From GYS-P2D sp964489125 (GTDB taxonomy: Bacteria > Bacteroidota > Bacteroidia > Chitinophagales > Saprospiraceae), in the NCBI GenBank assembly GCA_964489125.1, contig CAZAXY010000005.1:6220-70219 (forward strand): a DNA stretch of 64,000 nucleotides. The letters run 5' to 3'. Each line of letters begins with the position of its first letter. Within the stretch, counting starts at the first letter, position 1. Shown piece by piece: positions 7,262 through 16,204 of the stretch. The notes under the pieces are model-generated. The model ran no database searches and was not told the DNA's origin. It worked only from the letters and a program-made list of their open reading frames with translations. A program made the position numbers and the translations under genes.

Positions 7262-10204
7262 TTAAAGAGATGAAAGTCCTAAATCTCGATTCTCTTCAGG
7301 AATAAGAGATTTATAAATTAGGGATTGAATCTTGGGTCTATAGTTGTTCTTGCCTAACTTATTATTTCTCATAGAAGGAAAAGTCCTGTTGGACAAAAAT
7401 ATATATATGATATCATTATCAGGATCGGCAAAGACTGCTGTACCAGTAAATCCTAAATGTCCAAAACTATTGCGGCTAGCATACTCAGACATGTTTTCTG
7501 TCTTGTCAGGATTAAGTTCTTTTAAATCAAAGCCTAATCCCCGTCTCGAACTTGCCCAATGACGACGAGTATACTGCTCAACGGTGGCAGGCTTGAGATA
7601 ATTGTATCCTCCATAATATCCCTTGTTCAATAGCATTTGCATGAGTATTGCGAGATCTTGCGAATTAGAAAACAAGCCTGCATGCCCACTGACTCCTCCT
7701 AGCATAGCGGCACCCATGTCATGTACTGTCCCCTGAATTTTAGTCATCCTAAAGTAGTTGTCCTGTTCCGTAGGTGGTATTCTATTCTTATCGAATTTCT
7801 CTAAGGGGTTAAATGTTGTCGTCCGTAGACCAAGTCGATCATAGAAATTCTCCTGGGCATAAGTGTCAACTTGATGGCTGGTCAAGTTTTCAACAGTTCG
7901 ATTACTAATATAAAAGGCCAGATCGCTATATCTATAATCTCTCTTTTCCCGAAGATCAGATTGAAAAATCTGATGATAAATACTATCCTGATAGTCTGCT
8001 CTTAGATAGAGTCCAGGTGTTACAAAATGAGGAAAAGACTCCGTCTTTTCTTTACCATAGTACTCTTGAGAAGGTTTCTTTGCACCTTTTTCTGTAAGCG
8101 TATTTTTGTAGAATGGAATCCAACTTATCAGCCCTCCTCTGTGGGCAAGGATGTCTGCATATTTGATATCTGCTTTATTGCTTTTTTGCTGTTCAGGAAT
8201 ATACTTTTTAATTGGATCGTCAACATCAAATAGATTTTTGTCATCCAAATGCATTAGAGACAACGTTGTCGCCATAATTTTAGTGACGGAAGCGAGGTCA
8301 TAGACATCTGTATTAACTACAGGTCGCTGTTTATTATAAGTGTGATGACCAAAGGACTGATGATATACTATTCTATTATCCTTAGCGACTAATACTTGAC
8401 ATCCAGGAGCGGCTTTCTCTCTAATCATCTCATCAACAAGAGCTGCTATCTTGCTCAAGGTATCAGACTCCATGCCTACACGTTCTGGGGTGCTATAACC
8501 TATACGTTGCAAGGAAGGGATCTTAATCCCCAGTCCGACTGGATATTTCTTAGATGCTGTCACCGGTAATCGCCCATTGATAGCAGTTACACCAAATAGC
8601 GCTTGAGCAGCCACTTCATGTGTGAGTTCATTGTCTTCATATGCGACCAGCACTGTAGGAACCTCCTCAAACCATTTCAATGCATATGGAGTGCCAAACA
8701 TTACAAAAATTATCTCAGTGCGTTTAGACAGGTCATTGATGAATTGGATTTGCTCATCGTTAAGGCCATAGTTATTACGAGAGTACCAACTCATGTCGTG
8801 ACAACTGACGACAACACGGTCGTAGCTTGAGAGCTTCTCAAGAGATTTTTGATATTCTGTCGATGCCCCATCCTTGGGGATATTATGATGATCTAAATCC
8901 ACATAAGACTCTAGTCTCTTTTGAAAAGCATTCGGTTCATTGGCTCCTAATGCTATGCTAGCGTAGTTATGTTTCTTGATGTTGCGTATAGGCAGTACAT
9001 CTGCACTGTTATTCGCAAGGGTTAGTGCTTCTTCATAGATTTCTGTCTTAATATTTACGGCCTCCTCGCTATTGATCTCCTGATTAAGATTAGTTGCATT
9101 AGTCCAAGATCTCTTACCTGGCAGATCTAATATTTCTTTAGTTCTTAATATTCGGTATACGCTCTTATCAAGACGCTCCATGGATATAGTACCATTATTT
9201 ACAGCATCTAGTACCCGCTTATATCCTTGAGCAATATCCTCAGGTAAGAGTATTACATCATTGCCCGCCAAAAAAGCCTCAAGGTCCGCCATGCCTGGCT
9301 CAAAGTGCTTTGTAACCCCTTTCATCTCCATGGCATCTGTGTATACGATGCCATCAAATCTCAGTTCATTGCGTAACACGTCAACTATAGCTGGGCCAGA
9401 CAATGTCGTAGGTCTATTTTTTCGATCATCTAATGCCGGTACGCTTAGATGGGCCACCATCACCGATGTAGCCCCTTGAGCTATTAATTGTTTGAATGGG
9501 TAGAGTTCTATACTATCAAGGCGCGCTCTATTATGGGGTATGATTGGTAAATCTTTATGTGAATCTACATCTGTGTCACCATGACCAGGGAAATGCTTCA
9601 GGCAAGACATCACATCTATCTCTTGCATTCCCCTCATATAGGAGTAGGCTTTAGCAGTGACATTATCGCGATCCTCGCCAAAAGATCTCATATTGATGAC
9701 TGGATTGTCAGGATTGTTATTGATATCTACATCAGGTGCAAAGTTTACATTTATGCCTAATAGCTTGCACTGTCGGCCAATTTCTCGACCCATCCTGTAT
9801 ACTAGTTGATTATCCCTTATTGCTCCAATCGTAATCTGTCTGGGGAAGCTAATGGCCTGATCAGGGAATCTCATCCCTAATCCCCACTCTCCATCAATAG
9901 CGATTAGTAATGGCTGCTTAGAAAGTTTTTGATATTCTGAGACGAGTCTGGTTTGCCTAAGTGGATCCCCTTGAAAAAAACAAACCCCTCCAACATGATA
10001 GTTCTCTATTTGAGATTTGACATATTTTATATGTTCAGGATCATCCTTAGAAAAAGCTCTAATCATGAAGAGTTGCCCAACCTTCTCCTCTATAGACATT
10101 TGAGAAAGGACTTCTTTAGTCCAATCTCTTACTAAGCCATCATCTTGCGCATCTAATATGATTGCACTCATTATCAAGCTAAGTATTAAGACTATTTGTT
10201 TCAT
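7262..10204 (-). CDS. Glycoside hydrolase family 3 / serine beta-lactamase-like fusion
   Basis: A 980-residue exported protein with a signal peptide (cleavage near LDAQ, residue 20). The GH3 N-terminal barrel covers about 30-370. It carries the NagZ-type KHFPGHGDTDVDSHKDLP motif (about residue 203), which supplies the His-Asp dyad, and the nucleophile Asp in IVYTDAMEM (about 288). A GH3 C-terminal-like sandwich follows at about 390-570. A class C beta-lactamase-type serine hydrolase domain covers about 590-960, with the SxxK motif SVTK (about 638) and a YSD tyrosine motif. The likely role is hydrolysis of N-acetylglucosaminyl glycosides, perhaps peptidoglycan fragments, with a second esterase or peptidase activity. 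It is probably first in a six-gene minus operon. Confidence 0.9.
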   Translation of the reverse strand: MKQIVLILSLIMSAIILDAQDDGLVRDWTKEVLSQMSIEEKVGQLFMIRAFSKDDPEHIKYVKSQIENYHVGGVCFFQGDPLRQTRLVSEYQKLSKQPLLIAIDGEWGLGMRFPDQAISFPRQITIGAIRDNQLVYRMGREIGRQCKLLGINVNFAPDVDINNNPDNPVINMRSFGEDRDNVTAKAYSYMRGMQEIDVMSCLKHFPGHGDTDVDSHKDLPIIPHNRARLDSIELYPFKQLIAQGATSVMVAHLSVPALDDRKNRPTTLSGPAIVDVLRNELRFDGIVYTDAMEMKGVTKHFEPGMADLEAFLAGNDVILLPEDIAQGYKRVLDAVNNGTISMERLDKSVYRILRTKEILDLPGKRSWTNATNLNQEINSEEAVNIKTEIYEEALTLANNSADVLPIRNIKKHNYASIALGANEPNAFQKRLESYVDLDHHNIPKDGASTEYQKSLEKLSSYDRVVVSCHDMSWYSRNNYGLNDEQIQFINDLSKRTEIIFVMFGTPYALKWFEEVPTVLVAYEDNELTHEVAAQALFGVTAINGRLPVTASKKYPVGLGIKIPSLQRIGYSTPERVGMESDTLSKIAALVDEMIREKAAPGCQVLVAKDNRIVYHQSFGHHTYNKQRPVVNTDVYDLASVTKIMATTLSLMHLDDKNLFDVDDPIKKYIPEQQKSNKADIKYADILAHRGGLISWIPFYKNTLTEKGAKKPSQEYYGKEKTESFPHFVTPGLYLRADYQDSIYHQIFQSDLREKRDYRYSDLAFYISNRTVENLTSHQVDTYAQENFYDRLGLRTTTFNPLEKFDKNRIPPTEQDNYFRMTKIQGTVHDMGAAMLGGVSGHAGLFSNSQDLAILMQMLLNKGYYGGYNYLKPATVEQYTRRHWASSRRGLGFDLKELNPDKTENMSEYASRNSFGHLGFTGTAVFADPDNDIIYIFLSNRTFPSMRNNKLGKNNYRPKIQSLIYKSLIPEENRDLGLSSL

Positions 10205-10246
10205 TGATGTCTACTTATCGGATGCTAACTAAATCTTTGTAAAAGA

Positions 10247-10254
10247 CAAAAATA
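10247..10254 (-). promoter_or_regulatory. -7 box upstream of the GH3 fusion gene
   Basis: On the minus strand TATTTTTG matches the Bacteroidota -7 consensus TAnnTTTG exactly, 42 nt before the ATG at 10204. No clear -33 TTTG is visible at the expected spacing. Confidence 0.4.
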
Positions 10255-10372
10255 CAAATTACATTTTATTTTAATATGTTATTTGTTAGTCTAATACTTC
10301 TTGATTGACATCGCCCATTTTATGATAACATAGTAACTTGGGTAGATCAAACTACTTATTCAATTTAATCAT

Positions 10373-12016
10373 ATGAAGAAACTCTTCCTATTCTATTTGA
10401 GTTGTTCATGGTGCATTGGATTAATAGCGCAGATCGATCTACCTAAAGTAACGGATACCTACGCTATTACTAACGCTCTGATCACGCCTTCTGCTGGCAC
10501 TGCGCCCTACTATGGGACCATAGTGATGACAGACGGAATCATCTCATCGGTTGGACCGTCGGTAAGCATACCATTTAGTGCTCAGGTCATTGACGTTGAC
10601 TCAGCTCACGTTTATCCAGCTTTCATAGCAACCCTGTCTCACGCAGGCATTCGCAATACTGATGACGACGAGCGTGTCGATGTGGATAGACCAGGATATC
10701 CTCCTAACGATGTTGCCGGTATCACGCCAGAGAAGAGTATGAGTTCGGAGTTCTCTCCTTCGGACAACTCGGTCAAAGGCCTACGACAAGCGGGATTCGC
10801 TGTAGCACATGCAGTACCGAATCAAGGAATGCTGCCAGGAATGGGTTCTGTGATCAACATGTCAGGTCAGGATTATGATCAAAGTGTTATGATAGAAGAT
10901 ATGTCCATATATGCCAAGTTCCAAGGTGCATCACGTGTCTTCCCCGCAACAACCATTGGAGTCATGGCCAAATTCAGAGAACTCTATAAGAATGCTGAAA
11001 TCGGAGCAAAGCATCATAAAAGTTATAGAGAAAATCCACTAAATAGAAAGAGAGGAGGGCAAGATGCGGCGACTAAGGCGCTTTATAGTGCTACTGATGG
11101 TTCAATCCCAATATACTTCCAGACAGAATCAACATTGGATGTGAGTCGGGCACTCACCTTGCAGAAGGAGTTAGGATTCAGCATATTTCTGAGTGAAGTA
11201 AAATCAGCACCACAAGTGCAGTCAATTCTCAAAAATAATTCGCAACCTGTTCTATTTTCTCTTGATCTGCCTGATGCGGACGACTCGGACGATGAGGATA
11301 TGACAGATGAAGAAAAGGCATTGCTCAACAAGAAAAAGGAGAGTATTACAGCGGCATGTTCGCAAGCTGCGGCATTCGCAGAGGCCAACCACCCGTTCGC
11401 ATTCTCTTTTGTTGATGTCAAGGCTAAGGAAATCCACAGTCAAGTGAAGAGACTGATAGATCATGGCTTGAGTTTTGACGATGCATTAAGTGCGCTCACT
11501 ATTGATGCTGCACGAGCACTTGACATAGATCAGGTCACCGGCTCAATTGCTCGCGGCAAAACTGCAAATATTATTGTAACAACTGATACGCTCTTTAAAG
11601 AAAAAACCCAGATTTCTAAGGTCTTCATAGAAGGAGAGCTCTTTGAACAAAAAATTAAGGAGAAGAAAAAGAAATCTGAAAATAGCGGTGAAGAAGTTGA
11701 TTTCTCAGGATCATATTCATACAGTATAGATATACCTGGCATGAGCCCACAAGGCAAGATGACATTTGTCAAGAGTGGCGATAGCTATGAAATATCTATC
11801 ACCAGCAATCAAGCTCCAGGAGAATCCTATGAGGCCACAGATGTAGAAGTCGATGGCAACAATGTCACCTTTGACTTTACCATAGACAATGGAGGCTTTA
11901 CCATTGCAGTATCCAACGATATCACTTTGGAAGATGATTCGCTGGAAGGAACAGTAAGTATTCCTGACTTTGGCAGTTTTGACATGACTGGCGAAAAAAT
12001 TGAATCACCTGAATAA
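10373..12016 (+). CDS. Secreted amidohydrolase-like protein lacking the HxH metal motif
   Basis: A 547-residue exported protein (signal peptide ending near LIAQ, residue 20) with the composite beta-sandwich plus TIM-barrel order of the amidohydrolase superfamily. The sandwich strand VYPAFIATLSHAG stands where active members have PGxIDxHxH, so the first metal-ligand pair is absent. Late-barrel features (LTIDAARALDIDQVTGSIARGKTANIIVTTD) are kept. A very acidic and then lysine-rich linker separates the barrel from a C-terminal all-beta domain at about 440-547. First of three tandem paralogues and separated by 7 bp from the next. Probably catalytically degenerate or dependent on its neighbour. 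Confidence 0.82.
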   Translation: MKKLFLFYLSCSWCIGLIAQIDLPKVTDTYAITNALITPSAGTAPYYGTIVMTDGIISSVGPSVSIPFSAQVIDVDSAHVYPAFIATLSHAGIRNTDDDERVDVDRPGYPPNDVAGITPEKSMSSEFSPSDNSVKGLRQAGFAVAHAVPNQGMLPGMGSVINMSGQDYDQSVMIEDMSIYAKFQGASRVFPATTIGVMAKFRELYKNAEIGAKHHKSYRENPLNRKRGGQDAATKALYSATDGSIPIYFQTESTLDVSRALTLQKELGFSIFLSEVKSAPQVQSILKNNSQPVLFSLDLPDADDSDDEDMTDEEKALLNKKKESITAACSQAAAFAEANHPFAFSFVDVKAKEIHSQVKRLIDHGLSFDDALSALTIDAARALDIDQVTGSIARGKTANIIVTTDTLFKEKTQISKVFIEGELFEQKIKEKKKKSENSGEEVDFSGSYSYSIDIPGMSPQGKMTFVKSGDSYEISITSNQAPGESYEATDVEVDGNNVTFDFTIDNGGFTIAVSNDITLEDDSLEGTVSIPDFGSFDMTGEKIESPE

Positions 12017-12023
12017 TCATATC

Positions 12024-13373
12024 ATGAACAAATTTATAGCAACAATATTCGCCCTAACCATCAGTATATCACTGTTTGCTCAAGAGCGTGGCGATATCCT
12101 CATCATCGATGGTACCGTGATCACCGTAACTGGCGATATACTTGAAGACACAGATGTACTTATTCGTAATGGTAAGATTGACCAAATTGGCCAAGGCTTA
12201 TCTGTATCTGGTGATGTCAAGACTATAGATGCCGCAGGTAAATATGTTATGCCGGGCATCATTGATGCACATAGTCACATTGCTCTTGATGTTGTTAATG
12301 AGGCGACTGATCCTAATACTGCCAATGTAGATGTAGGCGATGCTATCAATCCTTACGACATAGGAATCTACCGTGCCCTTGCAGGTGGTGTAACCATATC
12401 ACATGCCATGCATGGCTCTGCTAATGCTGTAGGGGGGCAATGTGAAACCATCAAACATCGATGGGGCACCTTCAATCCTGAAGCCATGAAAATGGTTGAT
12501 GCTCCTAGAACTATAAAGTTTGCACTCGGAGAAAATCCTATGAGAGTACATGGTGAGCGCAGTGACATCGTCCCTCGTACTCGGATGGGGGTAGAACAAA
12601 TCTTTAGAGAATCATTCGGAAAAGCTCAAGTATACATGGAGTCTTGGGATAACTACAATAAAAAACCAAATGCTGCTGCAGCACCCCCTGCATATGATCT
12701 CAAGATGGAGACTATGGCGGATATCCTAAGGGGAGAGATCATCGTACACTGTCATTCCTATCGCGCTGATGAAATCCTGATGCTAGTCGATGTACTCCGG
12801 GATTATGGCGTTGACAAGATCTGCTTCCAACACGTCAATGAAGGATTCAAAGTAGCTCCCGAATTAGCTGAGTATGGAGCAATGGCATCAGTATTTGCTG
12901 ATTGGTGGGCCTACAAGTTTGAGGTGTACTATAGCACCGCTTATAATGCTGCTATACTTACTGAAAATGGGGTTGTCACCTCTATTAACTCCGATTCAGG
13001 CGAGTTAATCAGGCACCTATACCACGAAGCAGCTAAGACGCAGCGATATGGAGGACTATCAGATAATGAAGCATTACGATTGATCACAATCAATCCTGCT
13101 ATTCAGCTGGGTATAGATGATCGAGTAGGCAGTATAGAAGTCGGCAAAGATGGAGATATTACCATATTTGATAATCATCCTTTATCAATCTATGCCATAC
13201 CACAACAGACTATAGTTGATGGAGTAGTCAGATTTGATATTAATGATCCGGATGACATGAGAGTCCTAGTCGATCCAGAAGAAAATCTCTCTTCATTCAT
13301 AGATCATCACGCCGAGCATCATGAGGATGACAGATGTATGCAGGATGTACTAGAGTTTTTCAGCAACCATTAA
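12024..13373 (+). CDS. Secreted amidohydrolase with intact metal-binding residues
   Basis: A 449-residue protein when started at the ATG at 12024, which gives a clean signal peptide (MNKFIATIFALTISISLFAQ). An earlier ATG at 12000 would overlap the upstream gene and spoil the signal. It has the amidohydrolase set: HSH in PGIIDAHSHIALD (about 75-87), HCH in IIVHCHSYRADE, the His of CFQHVNEG and the Asp of SINSDSGE. The C-terminus is His-rich (DHHAEHHEDD). It likely acts on a C-N bond in the periplasm or outside the cell; the substrate is unknown. Middle member of the trio. Confidence 0.85.
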   Translation: MNKFIATIFALTISISLFAQERGDILIIDGTVITVTGDILEDTDVLIRNGKIDQIGQGLSVSGDVKTIDAAGKYVMPGIIDAHSHIALDVVNEATDPNTANVDVGDAINPYDIGIYRALAGGVTISHAMHGSANAVGGQCETIKHRWGTFNPEAMKMVDAPRTIKFALGENPMRVHGERSDIVPRTRMGVEQIFRESFGKAQVYMESWDNYNKKPNAAAAPPAYDLKMETMADILRGEIIVHCHSYRADEILMLVDVLRDYGVDKICFQHVNEGFKVAPELAEYGAMASVFADWWAYKFEVYYSTAYNAAILTENGVVTSINSDSGELIRHLYHEAAKTQRYGGLSDNEALRLITINPAIQLGIDDRVGSIEVGKDGDITIFDNHPLSIYAIPQQTIVDGVVRFDINDPDDMRVLVDPEENLSSFIDHHAEHHEDDRCMQDVLEFFSNH

Positions 13374-13386
13374 GATCCGAACAAAC

Positions 13387-14679
13387 ATGAAACGATATAT
13401 AATAAGCTTAGTCATTATCCTTGGTTATCAACTGGCATTCGGCCAGCAGATCACCAAGTCAACTTACAATAAGACACTATTAAAGAATGCTACTGTCCAT
13501 ACCATAACGGATGGCACCAAGGAAAATACTGATGTCTTAATTGATCAGGGCAAGATCGTTGAGATTGGGGAAAGTATAAACGCTTCAGATGCCATTGTCA
13601 TAGATTGTAGTGATCACCATGTGTATCCAGGGTTTATCAATAGCGGTACGCAATTGGGTATGTCAGAGGTAGGTGCTGTATCTCTAACTAATGACTTTAA
13701 CGAGATCGGTGACTTTATCCCTCACATGCAGGCACTTACAGCCGTTAATCCAAATGCAGTAGCTATACCTGTCACGAGAGTCAATGGCGTAACTTCTGTC
13801 ATAGCCGCACCTCGTGGTGGATTATTTCCAGGCACAGCATCTCTCATCAACCTGCATGGATATACACCTAATGATATGTTTGCTGGGTTTAAAGGTGTAG
13901 CCATGAATTTCCCATCTACAGCTAAGCGAGGACGTAGAGATAGTCGATCAGATGAAGATATCAAAAAAGCGCAGGAGAAGGCTATCAAGAACCTCAATGA
14001 GATCTGGGCCAACTTAAGCACATTTGCCAAGATTGATTCTGCTAAAGGAGCACAGAATACGAGTACGCCCAAAACCTATCAACCTGAATATGATGCACTC
14101 ATAGATGTATACAGAGGCAATACCACACTAATGATAGAAGTCAACAAAGATGAGGATATCAAAAACGCCATCGAATGGGTAAAAGACAAAAACCTAAAAG
14201 TCATCTTCACAGGAGTGACAGAGGGATGGAGAGTGGCAAAGGAATTAGCAGAATCAGGTATACCTGTTATCACGGGACCTGTCTTAAGTATACCCGGCCG
14301 TAGTTATACCAGATATGATGTTAATTACAGCAATGCGGGTGTCATGCAACAAGCTGGAGTTACCGTAGCATTGAGAACCAATGATGCAGAAAATGCTCGA
14401 AATCTTCCATTCAATGCGGGCTTTGCGGCGGCATATGGTATGGGTATAGAGGAAGCTCTCAAGTCGATAACCATTAATCCTGCTAAAATCTTTGATCTTG
14501 AAGATCAATATGGCAGTATTGCTGCAGGTAAGGTGGCCAATCTATTTGTCAGTACAGGGGATCCATTTGAGATGAAGTCGGATATCACACATCTCTTTAT
14601 CAATGGATGGAATATACCTATTGAGAATAGACATACGCTACTTTATAACGAGTTCTTGCATCGTAGTCCTGGGAAGTAG
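13387..14679 (+). CDS. Secreted amidohydrolase-like protein, degenerate first metal site
   Basis: A 430-residue exported protein (signal peptide ending near AFGQ, residue 20) with the amidohydrolase N-terminal sandwich (TVHTITDGTKENTDVLIDQGKIVEIG) and the late GSIAAGKVANLFVSTGDPFE segment. The strand that should carry HxH reads YPGFINSGTQLGMSE, so both histidines are missing, as in the first gene of the trio. It starts 13 bp after the intact middle gene, so the three are probably one transcript. It could be a non-catalytic partner subunit or have a changed chemistry. Confidence 0.82.
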   Translation: MKRYIISLVIILGYQLAFGQQITKSTYNKTLLKNATVHTITDGTKENTDVLIDQGKIVEIGESINASDAIVIDCSDHHVYPGFINSGTQLGMSEVGAVSLTNDFNEIGDFIPHMQALTAVNPNAVAIPVTRVNGVTSVIAAPRGGLFPGTASLINLHGYTPNDMFAGFKGVAMNFPSTAKRGRRDSRSDEDIKKAQEKAIKNLNEIWANLSTFAKIDSAKGAQNTSTPKTYQPEYDALIDVYRGNTTLMIEVNKDEDIKNAIEWVKDKNLKVIFTGVTEGWRVAKELAESGIPVITGPVLSIPGRSYTRYDVNYSNAGVMQQAGVTVALRTNDAENARNLPFNAGFAAAYGMGIEEALKSITINPAKIFDLEDQYGSIAAGKVANLFVSTGDPFEMKSDITHLFINGWNIPIENRHTLLYNEFLHRSPGK

Positions 14680-14701
14680 ATTCTGAAGAAAGACAGAATT
14701 A

Positions 14702-16174
14702 ATGATTAATGATTTAAAGTTTACTGTTGATAGTGCCCTTTTACAAGAGCTGGGCGAAAAGCTTGTGGAGACAGTGCATTTAGCCCTATCCGAATTAGTT
14801 AAAAATGCATATGACGCTGATGCAACAAAGGTTGAAGTGATCTTTGAAATCAAAGAAGATGGAAACACTAGATTAAAGATAGTTGACGACGGCATAGGTA
14901 TGAATTTTGAAGCAGTCCAGAATTTTTGGATGCGCATAGCTACGACTAATAAATACACTAATTCTACCTCCTCTTTCTACGTCGACAGTTAACTGGAGCA
15001 AAGGGCATAGGACGATTTTCATGCCGTAGGCTTGGACGAAAACTAACACTAATAACAAAGGGAACTCGATCAGGGGATTTACGGGAAATCCTAGAAAACG
15101 TTGAAGAATCTAAAGTAGTTTTCCCGTGGACCACGTTTGAATCTGGCAAAGATGTAACCACCATAGTTTGTTCAGGAGAGCAAACAATAATTGAAAAAGG
15201 ACAGACTGGTACAACCTTAATCATAGATGATATAGTCGATGAATGGACGACTCGTGGTCTCAATTGGCTAAAAAGAAATTTAGCCGTATTGACCGCAAAT
15301 CGAGGTGCAAAACGTGATGGCTTTCCCGATGATCCTGGATTTCTGATATTACTTAATGCCCCTGATTTTGAGGAAGGTGTCCGTGATTTGAGATCGGATT
15401 TAATTAATGCTGGGTGGGGAACATTGTAAGCACGCCTAAACTCAAAACATCAAGCCGTCTGCGAAATCAATGCGCTTGGCATCGGTCGGCGAACGATTAC
15501 TTCGGATAAGAAATTCTCAATGCTTGAGGGCACAACTCTTGAGGTTGGAATTATGGTTGAGATTCGGAGTCAAATGAGAGATTTAAGCATTTTGTCTAAA
15601 GGAAATCTCCAGAAAATATTAAGTGATTGGGGTGGTGTGCAGGTCCGTCACAATGGTTTTCGTGTTCACCCTTATGGTAATGATGATTGGCTTAAAATTG
15701 AAAAGCAAGTCCGAAGGATGAACTATTTCTATTTGCTGAAAGCTTAAGAGGCGTTGTCCCTAAAAAGTCACTTTTGAATCAATTATCCTCTTCTAGCTAT
15801 ATTGGCAATGTAGACATTGGCACCAATTCTTCAGGATTTGAAATGAAGGCTTTATTGAGTCAGAATCGATGGAAGAATTGAAGAACTTTGTAAGGTTTGC
15901 AATTCATTGGTCCACGATTCTGAGAGAGTATTACATAAGACAGGAGGAGTTAAAAATTGCTGAGCACACTAAAGTGAGACTTGAAAACTTAGTCGACGAG
16001 CCCTTGGAAGAACGACAGGTAGTTCAAACTGCCATAGATTATATTGACACTCAATTCAAATCAAGAATTGCTGAGTTTATCCCTACTGAAGAAAAAGCTG
16101 AAATAGAGAAATCTTTATTTACTGCAACAGAGGCTATTCAGAAACATAACAACTCAATTCAAGCACAAGCATAG
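14702..16174 (+). pseudogene. Decayed GHKL (HSP90/MORC-like) ATPase gene
   Basis: A single coding region is recoverable only by joining all three forward frames. Segment 1 (14702-about 14980) carries the Bergerat-fold N box (ELVKNAYDADA) and G1 box (DDGIGM). After a frameshift at about 14972-14990, segment 2 carries the G2 box (GAKGIGR) and runs to a TAA at 15427-15429, then continues in the same frame. A loss of one base near 15711-15717 shifts it to the third frame (FAESLRGVVP). Another shift near 15849-15860 leads to the helical C-terminus (ESMEELKNFVRFAIHW). The intact protein would be about 490 residues. Such ATPases occur in accessory and defence-type loci, but no role is claimed here. 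Neighbouring genes are intact, so this is decay and not general sequence error. Confidence 0.85.
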
Positions 16175-16204
16175 GTGCTAATCGCACCTCATTAAATGAC
16201 TTTA
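16173..16204. repeat. Hairpin repeat, copy 1 (with conserved 14-bp tail)
   Basis: The stem AGGTGC (16173-16178) pairs with GCACCT (16184-16189) around TAATC, followed after one base by ATTAAATGACTTTA (16191-16204). The tail overlaps the stop codon of the DUF4143 gene. A second copy at 17783-17815 keeps the hairpin through paired base changes. It may serve as a terminator between the convergent pseudogene and ATPase gene, or be an element boundary. Confidence 0.6.
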
